Source: Zygaena filipendulae (lineage: Eukaryota; Arthropoda; Insecta; Lepidoptera; Zygaenidae). Taken from it: DNA of 64,000 bases. Where the stretch lies: positions 496,001 through 560,000 of the forward strand of contig CAJRBF020000005.1 in the NCBI GenBank assembly GCA_907165275.2, written 5' to 3'. Numbering within the stretch: the stretch's first letter is position 1; each line of letters starts with the position of its first letter. The notes under the pieces are model-generated. The model was not told where the DNA came from, did no database searches, and saw nothing but the letters and a program-made list of their open reading frames with translations. Positions 31,974-44,282 of this stretch are shown here, piece by piece. A program made the translations under genes and the position numbers.

Positions 31974-34625
31974 TTGGGATGGTGCGTGCACGGGAGAGTG
32001 TGTTTAACGAACGGAGTGACGGACACTATGCTATCTCATTCTAACTCACACGAGTGTCTTAATGAGAAGTGCGCTAGTTCTTCACTCACCGACGGCGCTA
32101 GTGCGGCGTCAGTTATGTGTTGCACACACTCACACAACGACACCGAGCTCCAGCAAATAATACAACAATCATTTGCTTTGGATGCATTGGGAGTTACGTG
32201 CGCTCCACGGAAGAATGCAGATGAAGAAAAAGCATTATCGATATTGGAAAATACCTCTAAGCTGGTGAATGGTCAGTGGGAAGTTGGGTTACCATGGAAA
32301 GATGATACTAAAATGCCCGACTCATACCCCACTGCCTATAGACGATTGAAATGTGTAGAAAAAAAGCTGTCTGCTGGCGACGAGTACGCTGAACGCTATA
32401 AAGATCGAATAAATCATCTGTTTGTAAACAACTATGCGCGCAAGATCCATGATACACACGCGCATGCGTCTCGCACTTGGTACCTACCGCACTTTGGCGT
32501 CGACAATCCAAACAAGAAAAAGCTTAGACTCGTGTTCGATGCTGCAGCCGCCTCACACGGCTACTCCTTGAATGATTACCTACTGCAAGGACCCGACTTA
32601 TTACAACCACTACTGGGCATCATGATGCGATTTCGAGAAAAACGAATAGCTGTGATTGGCGACATAAAGGATATGTTCTTGAGAGTTAAAATAAGACCCG
32701 ACGACCAGGACGCCTTACGATTTCTATGGCGAGAAAATCCGGGTGATAAAGTAAACAAGTACTGTATGACATCACTAATATTTGGCGCCAATTGCTCCCC
32801 ATTCGTAGCGCAATTCATTAAAAACAAGAACGCAAAATCATTCTCAGAAAAAAGTACAGATATGCAGTCTTCAACCTTACTTAAAGAGGCCGTAGAAGCC
32901 ATTGTGAAAGAGCATTACATGGACGATTATATAGCCAGCTATGAGTCAGAAAATAAAGCTATAGAAATCATAAATTTGGTCATACAAATACATAAACACG
33001 GAGATTTCGAGATACGAAACTTTATGAGCAATAGTGAAAAAGTGTTAAAAAATATTCCAAAAGAAGCTTTAAATGAAAAAGCAGTAAGATTCAAAATCGA
33101 AAATCATGCAGAGAGAACCCTAGGGTTAATGTGGTACCCTGATATAGACGCCTTTGGGTTCGATTTATCTTTAAAACACGTACCAGCTGAGATTTTGCAT
33201 TTCAAACGAAAACCTACAAAACGTGAAGTTTTACGAGTCATCATGTCAGTTTTCGATATATTTGGAATACTCGCACCCTTCACAATAAAAGCTAAAATAT
33301 TAATGCGAGCTACATGGAAAAACAAGATTCAATGGGATCAAGAAATAACAAATGAATTATTCAATTTATTTCGTGAGTGGGTAAGACAGTTGAAAACCAT
33401 TGAAAGCTTACGCATACCAAGATGGTACTTTGTTCCAAAAGCTGAAGGATCAAACTTGCACGGCAGCTTGCCCACCGAGACAGTGACAGCAAACGCATGC
33501 ATAGATAGAAGTACTTCAATACTAGAATTGCATGTATTTTGCGACGCTTCCCCCGCCGCATACGCAGCCGTGGCTTACTTCAGACAGATAATAGTAATGC
33601 ATAATGATATACAGAGTGTTGAAAAAGTCACTGTATCATTCATTGCGAGTAAAAGTCGTGTTGCTCCTGTGAAAGACGTATCTGTGCCCCGACTAGAACT
33701 TCAAGCCGCAGTACTTGGGTGCCGGTTCGCACGCACTATACAGAGTGAACAAAAAGTTAAAGTCAATAAGCGATATTTCTGGACCGATGCGACTACTGTG
33801 TTGTACTGGATTAGAGACAATACTAAAAATTATAAAACCTTTATCGCCAACCGCCTCGGTGAGATTGACGAGTTGACGGAGACAATTGAATGGCATTACA
33901 TACCATCAGGAGAGAACATAGCCGACCTAGCGACCAAAATAAATAATTACAAGCTAGACAATGAATGCGAGTGGATCACAGGACCCAAATTTTTATATAA
34001 TAACCGCGAGCAATGGCCGTCAGAAAATGAAATTAGAAAAGATTCATACGAAACAAATTTGGAAGTGAATCACGCTGTATATCATACGCACTTTATACAA
34101 GAATGCAGCCTAAGCGCAGCGCTACCCGACGCCAGTCGATTCTCGTCGTGGTTACGGTTATTACGTAGCACAGCAATGGTTTTATTGTTCATCGAAAAAT
34201 GTAAGAAGACGGAAATACGTCAAATTAATTGCGACCTTATGCAAAGGGCGGAAAGACTGTTATTGCGGAACTCACAACTGCAATCCTTCTTAAGTGAAAT
34301 CAATTTACTAAAATTAAACAAAGAAATAGAACGTAATAGCCGCATAAGAACATTATCGCCATTTTTGGATGTGTACGAGTTGCTGCGCGTTGACGGCCGC
34401 ATCGGCGCTTTGAAAACCGTCTCGAACGACATCAAAAATCCAGTGATTTTGGACGGTAAAAATATTACATCACGACTGATTGTGAAATATTATCATGAAC
34501 AAGCTGCACACGGATGTAACGAGATGGTAGTGAATGAATTGCGGCAAAAATACTGGATAGTGAACCTGAGACCCACCGTGCACCGTCGCGGCGCGATGCG
34601 TAGTTTGTCGTATCCGGAAAGCTAA
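31974..34625 (+). pseudogene. BEL/Pao Pol: RT and RNase H, integrase zinc region frameshifted
   Basis: A long open frame of 883 residues. The RT contains KLRLVFDAAA, LLQPLLGIMMRF, VIGDIKDMFLRV and the catalytic HYMDDYI (YMDD at 32916-32927). RNase H-like motifs follow: ELHVFCDASPAAYAAVAYF, VPRLELQAAVLGCR, FWTDATTVLYWI and ENIADLATK. The integrase zinc region begins with KYYHEQAAHGCNEMVVNELR. Near 34580 a 1-nt lesion moves the following CVVC part into another frame, so this frame ends in a spurious tail at 34625. The first ATG is inside the linker homology, so it is not a true start. The RT/RNase H part is remarkably open for a dead element. Confidence 0.85.
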
Positions 34626-34827
34626 ACCTGCGCCGCCGCGGATGGGTGACCTACCGGAAGCCAGGATGATGCATCATCAGCGACCCTTCACTTATTGTGG
34701 CATAGATTTGTTTGGCCCGCTCGAAATCACTGCGGGCAGGCAGAGACTTAAAAGGTACGTAGTGATATTTACCTGTTTGACGGTCCGTGCTGTGCACCTG
34801 GAGCTTGTAGCTACACTAACTACCGAT
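34582..34827 (+). pseudogene. BEL/Pao integrase, part 1
   Basis: In the frame of 34642, CVVCRI completes the zinc motif. MGDLPEARMMHHQRPFTYCG then leads to IDLFGPL (first catalytic Asp) and VVIFTCLTVRAVHLELV. It breaks at 34827, where the hAT-like element begins, and resumes at 37395. Confidence 0.8.
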
Positions 34828-34959
34828 CAGTGGCGAAGATACCATATAACCCGATTCCCACCGGCTTCCCTTCAAAAGTTTCGAACGTAACTACTCTCTC
34901 TACCGTAATTGAGAAATGGCATAATCAGTAATTTTATTTTAAAAGAAGACAATCATTAC

Positions 34960-36448
34960 AAAACTATCTGTTCCGGCTATCCATAGACTCCGGTATTGTC
35001 CCCAGGTCCTGGAAGCTTGCTAACGTGCAGCCTGTACCCAAGAAGGGGAGCCGTGCCGATCCCTCTAATTATCGCCCCATCTCGGTGACCTCCATGCTTT
35101 GTAAGAGCATGGAACGGATTCTAAATAACCGCCTATTGTCACACCTTGAAGAAAACGACCTACTTAGTGACCGTCAGTTTGGTTTTCGTCGCCAAAGGTC
35201 TACCGGGGATCTTCTAGTGTATGCAACACACATCTGGGGTGAAGCCATTGAGAGACGCGGTGAAGCTCTCGCTGTTTCTCTCGATATTTCGAAGGCATTT
35301 GATAAAGTTTGGCACAATGGCTTGCTGAGCAAGCTTCCTTCATATGGCATACCCAATCGTATGTGCACTTGGATAGCCGACTTCTTGAGGGACAGGACTA
35401 TTCGAGTTGTCATTGTTGGTTGCTCGTCTAGTCTGCAAGCATTGAACGCTGGTGTCCCTCAGGGATCAGTGCTTTCCGCAACCTTATTTCTGCTTCATAT
35501 TAACGACTTGCTTCTTATGCCCGGTATCTTTGGGTACGCTGATGACAGCACGGTTACGGAAAGGTACTTGCTGTCCAGTGCTAAAACAAACGCTACGGAA
35601 GTCCTATCTCTCCGGCAAGCCATGATGGAACGTATGGATCGTGCTTTGGTGGCGGTATCCGATTGGGGTGACGCCAACCTGGTACGATTCAACGCATCTA
35701 AAACACAGGCATGTCTGTTTACCACCAAGAGGAGCCCAATCACCATGGCTCCAACTCTTCGGGGTGCTGCCATAACAGTCGCTGATCATATTGATCTCCT
35801 CGGTCTGACTGTGAGCTCGGATCTCAACTTCGGCCGTTTTATTGAGTCCATTGCCAAAACCGCTGCTAAAAAACTTGGCATCCTATTTAAAGTCAGAAGG
35901 TACTTCACACCCAAACAGCTCCTGAGCTTGTATATTGCGCAAGTCCGCTCGTGCATGGAGTACTGTTGCCATCTGTGGGACGGATCTGCCAAATATCAGC
36001 TGGCTGCATTGGACTCAATAGAGCGTCGTGCCAGGCGGCTTATCGGCGACGACCAGCTGGTCGACGCGAGGCTCCCTAGCCTCGACCATCGACGGAAGGT
36101 GGCGAGCTTATCGGTGTTCTATCGGCTGCACTTCGGAGAGTGCGCGCAAGAGCTCTTTGAGCTGGTCCCTCCATCTCCCTTCAAAATGCGATCTACCAGA
36201 GCAACGGCAGGCTTCCATCCCTATACGGTAGATATTCCACCTATCCGCACGAAACGATTTGCCTCGTCTTTTATTATGCGTACCGCTAGGGACTGGAACG
36301 ACCTGCCGGAGTCTGTGTTTCCCCCTAACTACAATTTGGACCTTTTCAAGATCAGAGTGAACAGGTACTTAATTGGCAGACGTGTAACACCTTAGTTCAT
36401 ATCTACGCTTACAATCAGGCGAGATTATGGACAAATGTCTGACCAATC

Positions 36449-36482
<34 letters not shown>
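34960..36482 (+). pseudogene. 5'-truncated Jockey/CR1-type LINE: reverse transcriptase
   Basis: The frame runs from about 34970 to the TAG at 36393-36395. RT blocks are [20 protein letters not shown] (35017-35076), [33 protein letters not shown] and the catalytic GYADDSTV (35531-35554). The thumb and C-terminus follow ([25 protein letters not shown]). It ends with a short 3' UTR and a 32-nt poly(A) at about 36451-36482. The endonuclease and ORF1 are missing, a normal 5' truncation. The open RT suggests youth. The clade is not certain; Jockey and CR1 are both possible. I could not settle its target duplication. Confidence 0.85.
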
Positions 36483-37394
36483 CGCTTACATCATTTTAAA
36501 AGTAGAGAAACATTAAATAAAAATAAATAGTATAAAACATTACAAAACGCCTACACATTAAGTCCACAATACTTGCTTTTCAACGTTTAACAACGTGTTA
36601 CTACTTGCTAGTAACTCGCAGGCACGATCGGCTTTTTGGCAGTTAAACTTCTATACAAATAAACGTCAAGAATGACGTCACATCTCAAGGTCACTTCAAA
36701 CCTCAGTAGAACTCTGGCAAGCCGACGAAAATCGAGTTATACTGATAGGTACAATGTTAGAAAATGCGTGCGTGTGAGCGAGATGGAGGAATACATGCTT
36801 TCATTCTCCGTCTGCGACATGCTTGCATCGCTATCGCTCGTAGAAATTCGTAACGACTCGGATATTTGTTTTGACTGTTGACACGACAGATAATTTGACG
36901 TATGTAGGTAATTGCATAATGCACCTGCATTATTCACCATCATTGCATAAATGAATTGAATTTATTAGTTAGTTTCATCTATAACAATTTATTTCTTGGT
37001 GTAAAATAGTGATTAGTGTTGTATTGTAGTTGGACTTTGTTTATTTGTGTTGTTTGTAGTGATAGTGAAAGCAGTTGGTACGTAGACGTACGTTGTAATT
37101 CGGTATTCCGCCGGTAAGTAGATAGTTTACTATGTAGAAATTAAGTAGGTATTTAAAGTAGATTTGCATTAGGTTTTCTTGCGTTGCAAGATACTGTTTC
37201 AATACTTGAGTGCTTACACGTTTAATTAAATTGGACTAAAGATACATTAGCTGTCATCTGCCTAGATACAAGACTGAAGCCAGGATGCCAATCACAGATT
37301 TTCAGTAAGGACTCAAGACTGCGTGCCCGCGCCTGGATTAGGTAGCATTTTTTTTGTTCCGAGTTACCTCTCGATATTTCACCCTTCGCCACTG
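36483..37394. other. hAT interior, no gene
   Basis: Noncoding DNA right of the LINE, with short frames only. A 69-codon frame at 36672-36881 has no recognisable domain. Confidence 0.5.
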
Positions 37395-38215
37395 CTACCG
37401 ATTCTCTGATCATGGCTCTGAGACGAATGGCAGCCCGTCGAGGCTGGCCGCGAGTTATTTACTCTGATAACGGCACTAACCTACGTGGCGCCGATACCGA
37501 ACTAAAAAAAGCCATGAAAGAACTAGATAACGAGAAGATATCTACAGCTACCGTTAATAAAGGAGTAGGTTGGACATTCATCCCACCTGGAAGCCCACAC
37601 ATGGGCGGAGCCTGGGAGCGGCTTATAAGATCTATTAAAACGAGCCTGAAAGTTATAATGAAGGAACGAGCTCCCCGCGAGGAAGCGCTGCTTACCTTTC
37701 TGGCCGAAGTGGAGAACATTGTTAATAGCAGACCGCTTACTCAAGTGTCCGTCGATCCGCGTGCCACCGCAGCGCTGACCCCGAACCATTTTCTCCTCGG
37801 CACGTCGTCTAACTTACCCGCGATAGGAGTGTTCAACGACGACGACCTTTACCTTCGGCGACAGTGGCGAACTGTACAGCGACTGGGTGATATGTTTTGG
37901 CAACGCTGGCTAAAGGAAGTACTCCCCACGCTACTGCCGCGTAGAAAATGGAACGAAGAAACGACACCTCTTCGCGAAGGCGACCTCGTAGTGGTGGTAG
38001 ATCCCGCTATGCCGAGGAACTCATGGCCAATGGGCATGATCGAAAAGGTGTACACCGGGAGCGACGGCAGAGTTAGAGTAGTCGAAGTGAAGACGAGCAA
38101 AGGCACGATGAAGAGGCCGGCGACACGAGTGGCGCTACTTCCGACGAAGGATGAGTGTCGCGAGAGCGACACTAGGGCTGAGGCTGTTGAGGACGCGCCA
38201 CTGCCAAGCACCTGA
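37395..38215 (+). pseudogene. BEL/Pao integrase, part 2, and Pol C-terminus
   Basis: It resumes right after the target duplication with SLIMALRRMAARRGWPRVI, then YSDNGTNLRGA (second catalytic Asp). GVGWTFIPPGSPHMGGAWER (catalytic Glu) is the BEL signature, and FLAEVENIVNSRPLTQVSVD follows. The C-terminal part, with DLVVVVDPAMPRNSWPMGMI, is the BEL-type integrase end. The stop is at 38213-38215. The frame is open within this segment. Together with part 1 it shows the element had a complete integrase before interruption. Confidence 0.9.
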
Positions 38216-40437
38216 AACATAAAATCACACTTAATTAATTAATATATACGTTGTTCTATAAACTATGTAACTAAGTATTTCATAATGTATTATGTTGTAT
38301 ACTTACCATTGATGAATTGTGTATCTACTCACCGAAGATTAATATTTTTATATTATCATCATGTAGGTAGCAATACTTAATATTGATGTGTGACGGTTGA
38401 ATTGTAAATTTTGTCAGTTAGCTTCCGACGCTCGCTACAAGTACCTACCCCGCACTATTGTTTTTCTCTCGCTTTTATTATATTGTGATTTACGTAGTAT
38501 TCGTCTTTTATTCCTGGCTGCCGTCCTCAACAACATCTAAGAATTGATCAATTAATGATGTGATGTGGCCGACCATTTCATGAGATGGTGGCATTTCATG
38601 AAAATAAATGGTAGACCACATCATGAACTATTGAAAGCTCGCTCGGCTGGTCACCAGTACAAACCAAGAATGTCGGGGTGCTCTACGCCCTGCCTAAAGG
38701 CAAAAAGTCCTTGTAACAGATCAAACATAAATAATTAGTGGTTTTTTTGACAATAACTTGACCCAGTATTTGGGTAAGCAGTGTAAACAAGCACAAAAAA
38801 ATGAGGCATAGTTTCATCGACCGGCTCGACTGCCCCACAGTAAAACAAATAGCAGCGGAATAAATTTTACAGAAGGAGCAAAAAAACGGAACGGAATCAA
38901 CGATTTTCTTAATTTTAAATTTTTTAAGCAACTGATTTTTTTTTCTTCAAAATGGGTGATTTTTGTGTTTTTGCCACTTGTTACTCATAACGGACGTTTC
39001 CACATTCTCACAAGTCAGTCAGGGTTTTAGTCAGAAATTAAAATTAATGAAATCCTTAAACTATGGAATATTTGTTTTAAAGCGATTTCTGTTTTTTTTC
39101 TCCTCCTGTAAAATTTATTCAGCTGCAACAACCATCAAAAAAGCTTTAGACTGAGAAATTAAAGTTAAGAAAACTATTAAACTACGGAAAATTTGTTTTA
39201 AACAAAACGATTGCCGGTTTTTTGTTCCTCCTGTATTTATTCAGCTGCAAATACTTTCTTTTACCGTAAGCAGCCGAGGAGTGGTGTCACCAATTCCAAT
39301 GTACATTGCAGTGGCGAACGGGGCGGGGCGGAAAGCATAACACCGGGAGTCGTATACACGACATCAAATACGTGCTGTACAATACGGGGCACTAGATAAT
39401 AAAGATAAAAAAACAGGCAGAGAAAACCAAAAGAAAAGAATGCAGGCACGGTTTCCAACTTAGAGAGTTTCCCCCCAACTTTTAGGGAGTAAATGAATGC
39501 GGTGGGTTTTTTAGGGGTATTACATTTTTAGAGGTTTTCCGGTTGTTTTTTTTTCATATTTTATTTCTTATTTTTTTTTGTTAATAATAATTATTATTTT
39601 TATTAGATCCAGGTTTTTGCTGAAATTTCAAAATAACAATTATAAATGTTGTCGAATTTTTGATATTACGGCGAAAATATTGGTTGTATAATTTTTTTTT
39701 AAATAAGTTGTCCAAAGTTCAATAAAAAAATTTCATAAAAACAAAGTCTCTTATAATTTTTTTCTAGGATTAATAAGAAAGCCATAATTTCAAAAGATTT
39801 TCATAATTAGCAAAGATTTGAATCATTATGAATCATAATAATTTTGAAACCAAAGCTTGAATCTTGACGCTATTTATTATTCATAAACTTTTTAGTAATA
39901 TTATTTTATTTATGGGAAATTAAGGGTTTTCAACTTAACCTTTAGGGGTAAATATTTTTGAGAGTTGTTAACACTGAATGCAGTAAGCATCAGGTAGGTA
40001 GCTATACTATGTTTTTATTGACACCGCAACGTAAATAGGGCTGTCAATTTATTTTTGTTTCAAACTATTTTACTCCTAGTTACTTCGGATAAAGTATAGT
40101 ATATGGACCGTCGAGTTGGGCAATCAGAATTTTTTGACTGAAAGGCATTGGTCTTAGCTACATTTCTGCAAAGTTTTAAATTGCGGAACCTTATAGTTTT
40201 TCTAAAGAAAATATTTAAAAATTAAGTTTTTTTAGACCAAATTGAGGTTATAGACTAGCAAATTGGGATGATTGTGTTGACGTGTTCTATAGACGTCATT
40301 GCGTTTCATTACTTTTAAATTAATAAAATAAAAATATGAAATATTATTGTATATATTATTACTTAGTATTTAAATAAAATAGAATCAAATAAAGTTACTT
40401 TATGTACTTATTTTTATAAGTTAATTTGAAATTAAAT
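38216..40437. other. AT-rich repeat-derived DNA, no gene
   Basis: Just downstream of the BEL integrase, where the 3' LTR would be expected; I could not define one. An imperfect inverted repeat with GATGTGGCCGACCATTTCAT and its near-complement lies near 38558-38630. ATTTATTCAGCTGCAA occurs at about 39113 and 39234 as a diverged tandem repeat. AGGCAGAGAAAACCAAAAGA (39415) and GTAAATAGGGCTG (40032) recur at 42650-42750, so this tract and 42290-42880 share ancestry. Confidence 0.5.
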
Positions 40438-40656
40438 CGACTTGCGTTGCGTTTGTAGTTTTTGATGAAAATCCTACATTTTTGAAAGAATGGTTAGGTT
40501 AGGTTAGAACATGTAAGATAACGCGCGAGCCGAGCGCAGCGTGCCGCGGCAGCGGCCGGCGAAGCGCTAGAAACGACTTACGTTGCGTTTGTAATTTTTG
40601 ATGAAAATCCTACGATATTTGGAAGAACGGTTAGGTTAGGTTAGGTTAGAACATGT

Positions 40657-41871
40657 GATAGATTCATTCAGTATGACCACCGTCTGGGATCTGAGAGGAT
40701 CCAGGTCAGAAGAGGAGTTCCCCAAGGTTCCGTCCTGGCTTCACTGCTATGGAACATCATGTACGACGGCGTACTAAGAATTCATCTACCGCCGGGGACC
40801 AGTATCGTTGGCTTCGCCGACGACATAACTCTAATCGTTTCGGCTAAGCGTGAGGAAGGTCTCATGGTGAAGGGCAATGAAGCGGTAAACCAGGTCAGGA
40901 ACTGGATGGAGGAGCGTGGACTTAGGCTGGTGCCCGAGAAAACAGAGGCGATGGTAGCCTGTGGTCGCAGGAAGCACATCCCGATTCATTTCACAATACA
41001 AGGCCAAAGAATTCAACCTGCCAGTACTGTGAGGTGCCTGGGTGTGCTCCTCGACAAGGGAATGACATTTATACCTCACATTAAGAGCGCAACGGCTAGG
41101 GCACTAACTAGAAGCCAAGCACTCGGCCGACTCATGCCAAGGATTGATGGACCGAGAACTGTCAAACGGAGATTGCTGGCAGGAGTCATTAAGTCCACGT
41201 TAACCTACGCAGCACCAGTGTGGAACGAGGGCCTAAAATACAGCACAGCCAAGAAACAGCTAGAGAGCTGTTACAGACTCGCGGCAATCAGGGTGGCATG
41301 CCTGTACAGGACAGTTTCCTACGAAGCATCGATGGCCATTTCTGGCATGGTACCAATCCATTTGGTCATCGACGAGTCCAGTCGTACCTACAGGCTCACC
41401 GAAAAGACTGGCCTAATGAAGGCTGCTCTAAAGCGGGAAACGCTCGCAAGGTGGCAGGATGAGTGGACCGAGTCCGAAAAGGGTGTATGGACGAGGATAA
41501 TTCTGCCCGATGTAAGGGGGTGGTACGGGCGCCGTTTTGGGTCACTGAACTACTACCTATCGCAGTGTCTGTCAGGTCACGGGATTTTCAATACCTATAG
41601 AAAAAGAATAGGAAAGACCCAAACGAGCGCCTGCTGGCACTGTCCCGAGGAAGATACGGCTGAACATACCATGTTTGTTTGTCCCCAGTTCACACGGAAG
41701 CGCGCAGAGGTAGGGATCGGGCTCGGGATCACTCTATCCAGGCAGAACATGATCGAGGTTATGCTCAGCAGCGAACAAAACTGGAACTACGTTAGTGCCT
41801 ACATGACCTCGATCATGAAGGAAAAGGAGGCTTTTGAGCGCGAGGAGGAGAAGCGTGGGAGAGAACAATAA
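40657..41871 (+). pseudogene. R1-clade LINE ORF2, C-terminal part
   Basis: The frame is open from the truncation point: [16 protein letters not shown], then the catalytic GFADDITLIV (FADD, 40813-40824), the thumb (VRCLGVLLDKGMTFIPHIKS) and the C-terminal zinc motif CWHCPEEDTAEHTMFVC near residue 330, typical of R1-clade elements. The endonuclease and fingers are missing by 5' truncation. The open frame, intact poly(A) and perfect target duplication point to a young insertion. Confidence 0.85.
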
Positions 41872-42053
41872 AAGCACTCAGGGGTTGCCCGATGAAGTAC
41901 CAATATAGTTCCGGGCAACCACAAAAATGAGTGGCTTGGAGGAGGGGTTTTTAGTCCGTGCAAATCGGACACTCCCTGCCAGTACGGGCTGGCAGGGGTC
42001 CGTTAGGGATTTTCCCCTCCTCGTGGAAAAAAAAAAAAAAAAAAAAAAAAAAA
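40657..42053 (+). mobile_element. 5'-truncated R1-clade LINE with 13-bp target duplication
   Basis: GGTTAGAACATGT occurs at 40644-40656 and 42054-42066, directly flanking the insert. It ends in a 25-nt poly(A) (about 42028-42053). The body carries the C-terminal half of a LINE RT and a 3' UTR. Confidence 0.92.
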
Positions 42054-42200
42054 GGTTAGAACATGTAAGATAACGCGCGAGCCGAGCGCAGCGTGCCGCG
42101 GCAGCGGCCGGCGAAGCGCTAGAAACGACTTGCGTTGCGTTTGTAATTTTTGATGAAAATCCTACATTTTTTGAAAGAACGGTTAGGTTAGAACACATTT

Positions 42201-43962
42201 TTCAAAAATTCAAAAAAAAAAACTACGGGTTTCCGAAACCCCCCGTTTTAGGAGAGGCTTACCCTCCCCCCCCCTCTCCCCCTCCCCCCAACCCAAAAAT
42301 CAACGGTCCATATACTATACTTTAATCGTTACTTCTACTCTCCTAGTAACTTTTTCTAAATTTTTCGTGTATACGCTGTTTCTTCGCTATTTAGGCACGT
42401 AAGTATTAAAACAATAAGAAAATAACAGCATCTACAATGAGTTAAGCTATCGAAGACGGGGCTGTAAATTATGATGAAGTTTTAAAAAAAAAAATCACAT
42501 TTTTTAGTTAGGTTTAGGTAATGATTTGTTTGGTCTGATTGTGAGGTTGATGTGAGAATTGAACCCGCGACCAGTTGTTTTAGAATAAAAAACTGCGAAG
42601 TAATGGTACCTAATCATTGAACAATTGACATCCCTAGATCCCTAGGCAGAAGAAAGACAGAGAAAACTAAAAGAAAAAAACGCATGAAGCGTTAGGTAGC
42701 TACCTATGCATGTTTCTATTGATTCTACGTAAATAGGGCTGGTAGTGCCAATTATTTTTGTTAACATTTATCTTACTCCTTCATACTTCTACTGTCCTAG
42801 GAGCTTTTTTCACGAAATACTTTCCTGTTCCATGCATGCTGTTCCTTTGCTATTTAGGCGCATACTAATTACTAAAACAATACTAACGGTCGCACTTAGA
42901 GTAGTTTTAATGATTAATTAAAGTTAAATAAAGACTGAGTAAGTGCGGCGGTTACTTAACAAAATAAGAGCTTCATTAAATGACTTCAATAAATAATGAG
43001 TGAGCAGCTATTGAAAACGTACGTATCGTAATGGGGTATTTGAAAAAAATCATCACATAATATGACGTAATGGTCTGAGATTGATGTGGAAATTGAACCC
43101 GTGACCATCCGTTACTAAAACAATACTAACGGTCGCACTTAGAGTCGTTTTAATGATTAATTAAATTTAAGTAAAGAGTGAGTGCGGCGGTTACTTAACA
43201 AAATAAGGGCTTCATTAATTGACTTCAATAATGAGTGCTAAGCTATTGAAGACGTACGTATCGTAATGGGGTATTTGAAAAATATCATCACATAATAATA
43301 TGACGTAATGGTGTTCTTGAACCCGCGACCATCCGTTTCTAAGTACAAAAGTATTATTATTTAGAGCTGTGTACTATTCCTAATAAATAAATAAATAAAT
43401 AAATAAATATTGCGAAGTAATGGTAGTCATTGAACATTCGGCAACCCTAGAAAAGGTTCAAGACGATGTGCGGGGGCGCAACCCATTTTAAAAGGAACCA
43501 CGCCCATTTCATAATGGCCGCGTGCTCAAAATCAGATAGGGGTAGGGGGTATCGGGTAAAAATACCAGTGGTCAGCGTTATTAATTGGTCATAAGTCATA
43601 AATAACAGTATTATTGGAATAAACCAATCACGTATTCCCAAATTGCTCTAGTTCTTCACGTGACAGGAGCGATGCGTAATTAAGGGAATAATTAACTATT
43701 TTATGCAGGTGCTGTCTGTCAAGAAGAGCTGTATGAGCACGCGGTTTTCTTTTCAAATGTAAAAAAACTAATGTTATAATGGTAAAATTTATTGTTTTTA
43801 TTTACGATTGGTTTATTTATTAGTTTATCTTTCAGAGTTTATTTTTTAGTTTCTTTATCAGACGAATCCTGCCAACTCAAACGTCAAAAATTCGTTAGTA
43901 GGATGAATACGGGTACCTTACCCTATCATTTATTAAACATTGTCGCGTGTAAAAATACTAAT
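42201..43962. repeat. Tandem duplication of about 240 bp with diverged third copy, otherwise no gene
   Basis: TTACTAAAACAATACTAACGG begins copies at about 42867 and 43112. Both run through AAGTGCGGCGGTTACTTAAC or a variant and end in TTGAACCCGYGACCATCCG. A diverged relative ends in GAACCCGCGACCAG near 42575. On the minus strand the end reads like a tRNA-type B box (GGTTCAATTTC), hinting at a SINE. A (TAAA)n microsatellite is at 43381-43408. No protein gene is seen. Confidence 0.6.
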
Positions 43963-44282
43963 ACTAGTAACAGACGATCCAACTTGGTTGGATCCAACCG
44001 CCCGATCACGACCAAATCGGAACGTGTATAGGGTAGTTGGTCCAACATTATTATTATTAATACCGGTTGGACGTGGTCGGCTCGCCGACGCACCCGATAG
44101 GCCAACCGTCCAACCAAATTGGTACGTGTGGAGGCAAACGATCCAACCGATGTGTCTCAGTCGCATTCGAAACGCCGCCGAGCGCTGACGAAAAGTAGGA
44201 AAAAAGTAAATGATAAGTACTACGTACAACTTACAACTACGTAATACTTATTATTTCGATGTTAAAAACAAACTTAATATAC

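Larger units (their letters stand above)
34828..37394. mobile_element. Non-autonomous hAT-like element inserted in the BEL integrase
   Basis: The 8-bp target duplication CTACCGAT is at 34820-34827 and 37395-37402. The ends are inverted: CAGTGGCGAAG at the left and CTTCGCCACTG at the right (11 bp). Eight-base duplication with CAGTGGCG-type ends is characteristic of hAT elements. No hAT transposase is visible. The interior holds a truncated LINE (about 34960-36482) and about 900 bp of noncoding sequence. Confidence 0.88.
3482..38215 (+). mobile_element. Decayed BEL/Pao LTR retrotransposon, split by later insertions
   Basis: BEL/Pao gag and pol domains occur in order on the plus strand: gag N-terminal half (3482-3919), gag C-terminal half with zinc motifs and protease (30898-31689), pol linker (31690-31973), RT/RNase H (31974-34625), integrase part 1 (about 34500-34827) and integrase part 2 (37395-38215). 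The two gag halves abut a shared TTAA (3916-3919 and 30898-30901) in the same codon phase, so one interrupted element is the simplest reading; two related elements remain possible. The integrase is interrupted by a hAT-like element with an 8-bp target duplication. Frameshifts and stops show it is dead. I could not identify its LTRs. Confidence 0.6.
40438..42200. repeat. Tandem repeat, about 135-bp unit, three copies, split by a LINE
   Basis: Units begin CGACTTRCGTTGCGTTTGTA, pass through a (TTAGG)n-like stretch GGTTAGGTTAGGTTAGAACA, and end in GC-rich CGCGCGAGCCGAGCGCAGCG. Copies lie at 40438-40573, 40574-40656 plus 42067-42125, and 42126-42200 (partial). Confidence 0.85.

Noticed and set aside
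36672..36943. Frames of 68-69 codons inside the hAT-like element
   Set aside because: No resemblance to hAT transposase or any domain, and overlapping on opposite strands.
40630..40656. A true telomeric TTAGG array
   Set aside because: Only about three TTAGG units inside a 135-bp mixed repeat; not a telomere.
43926..44229. Frames of 63-98 codons across the end of composite copy A, repeated in copy B
   Set aside because: They translate the subterminal CCAACC/GGTTGG repeats on both strands and cross the element end.
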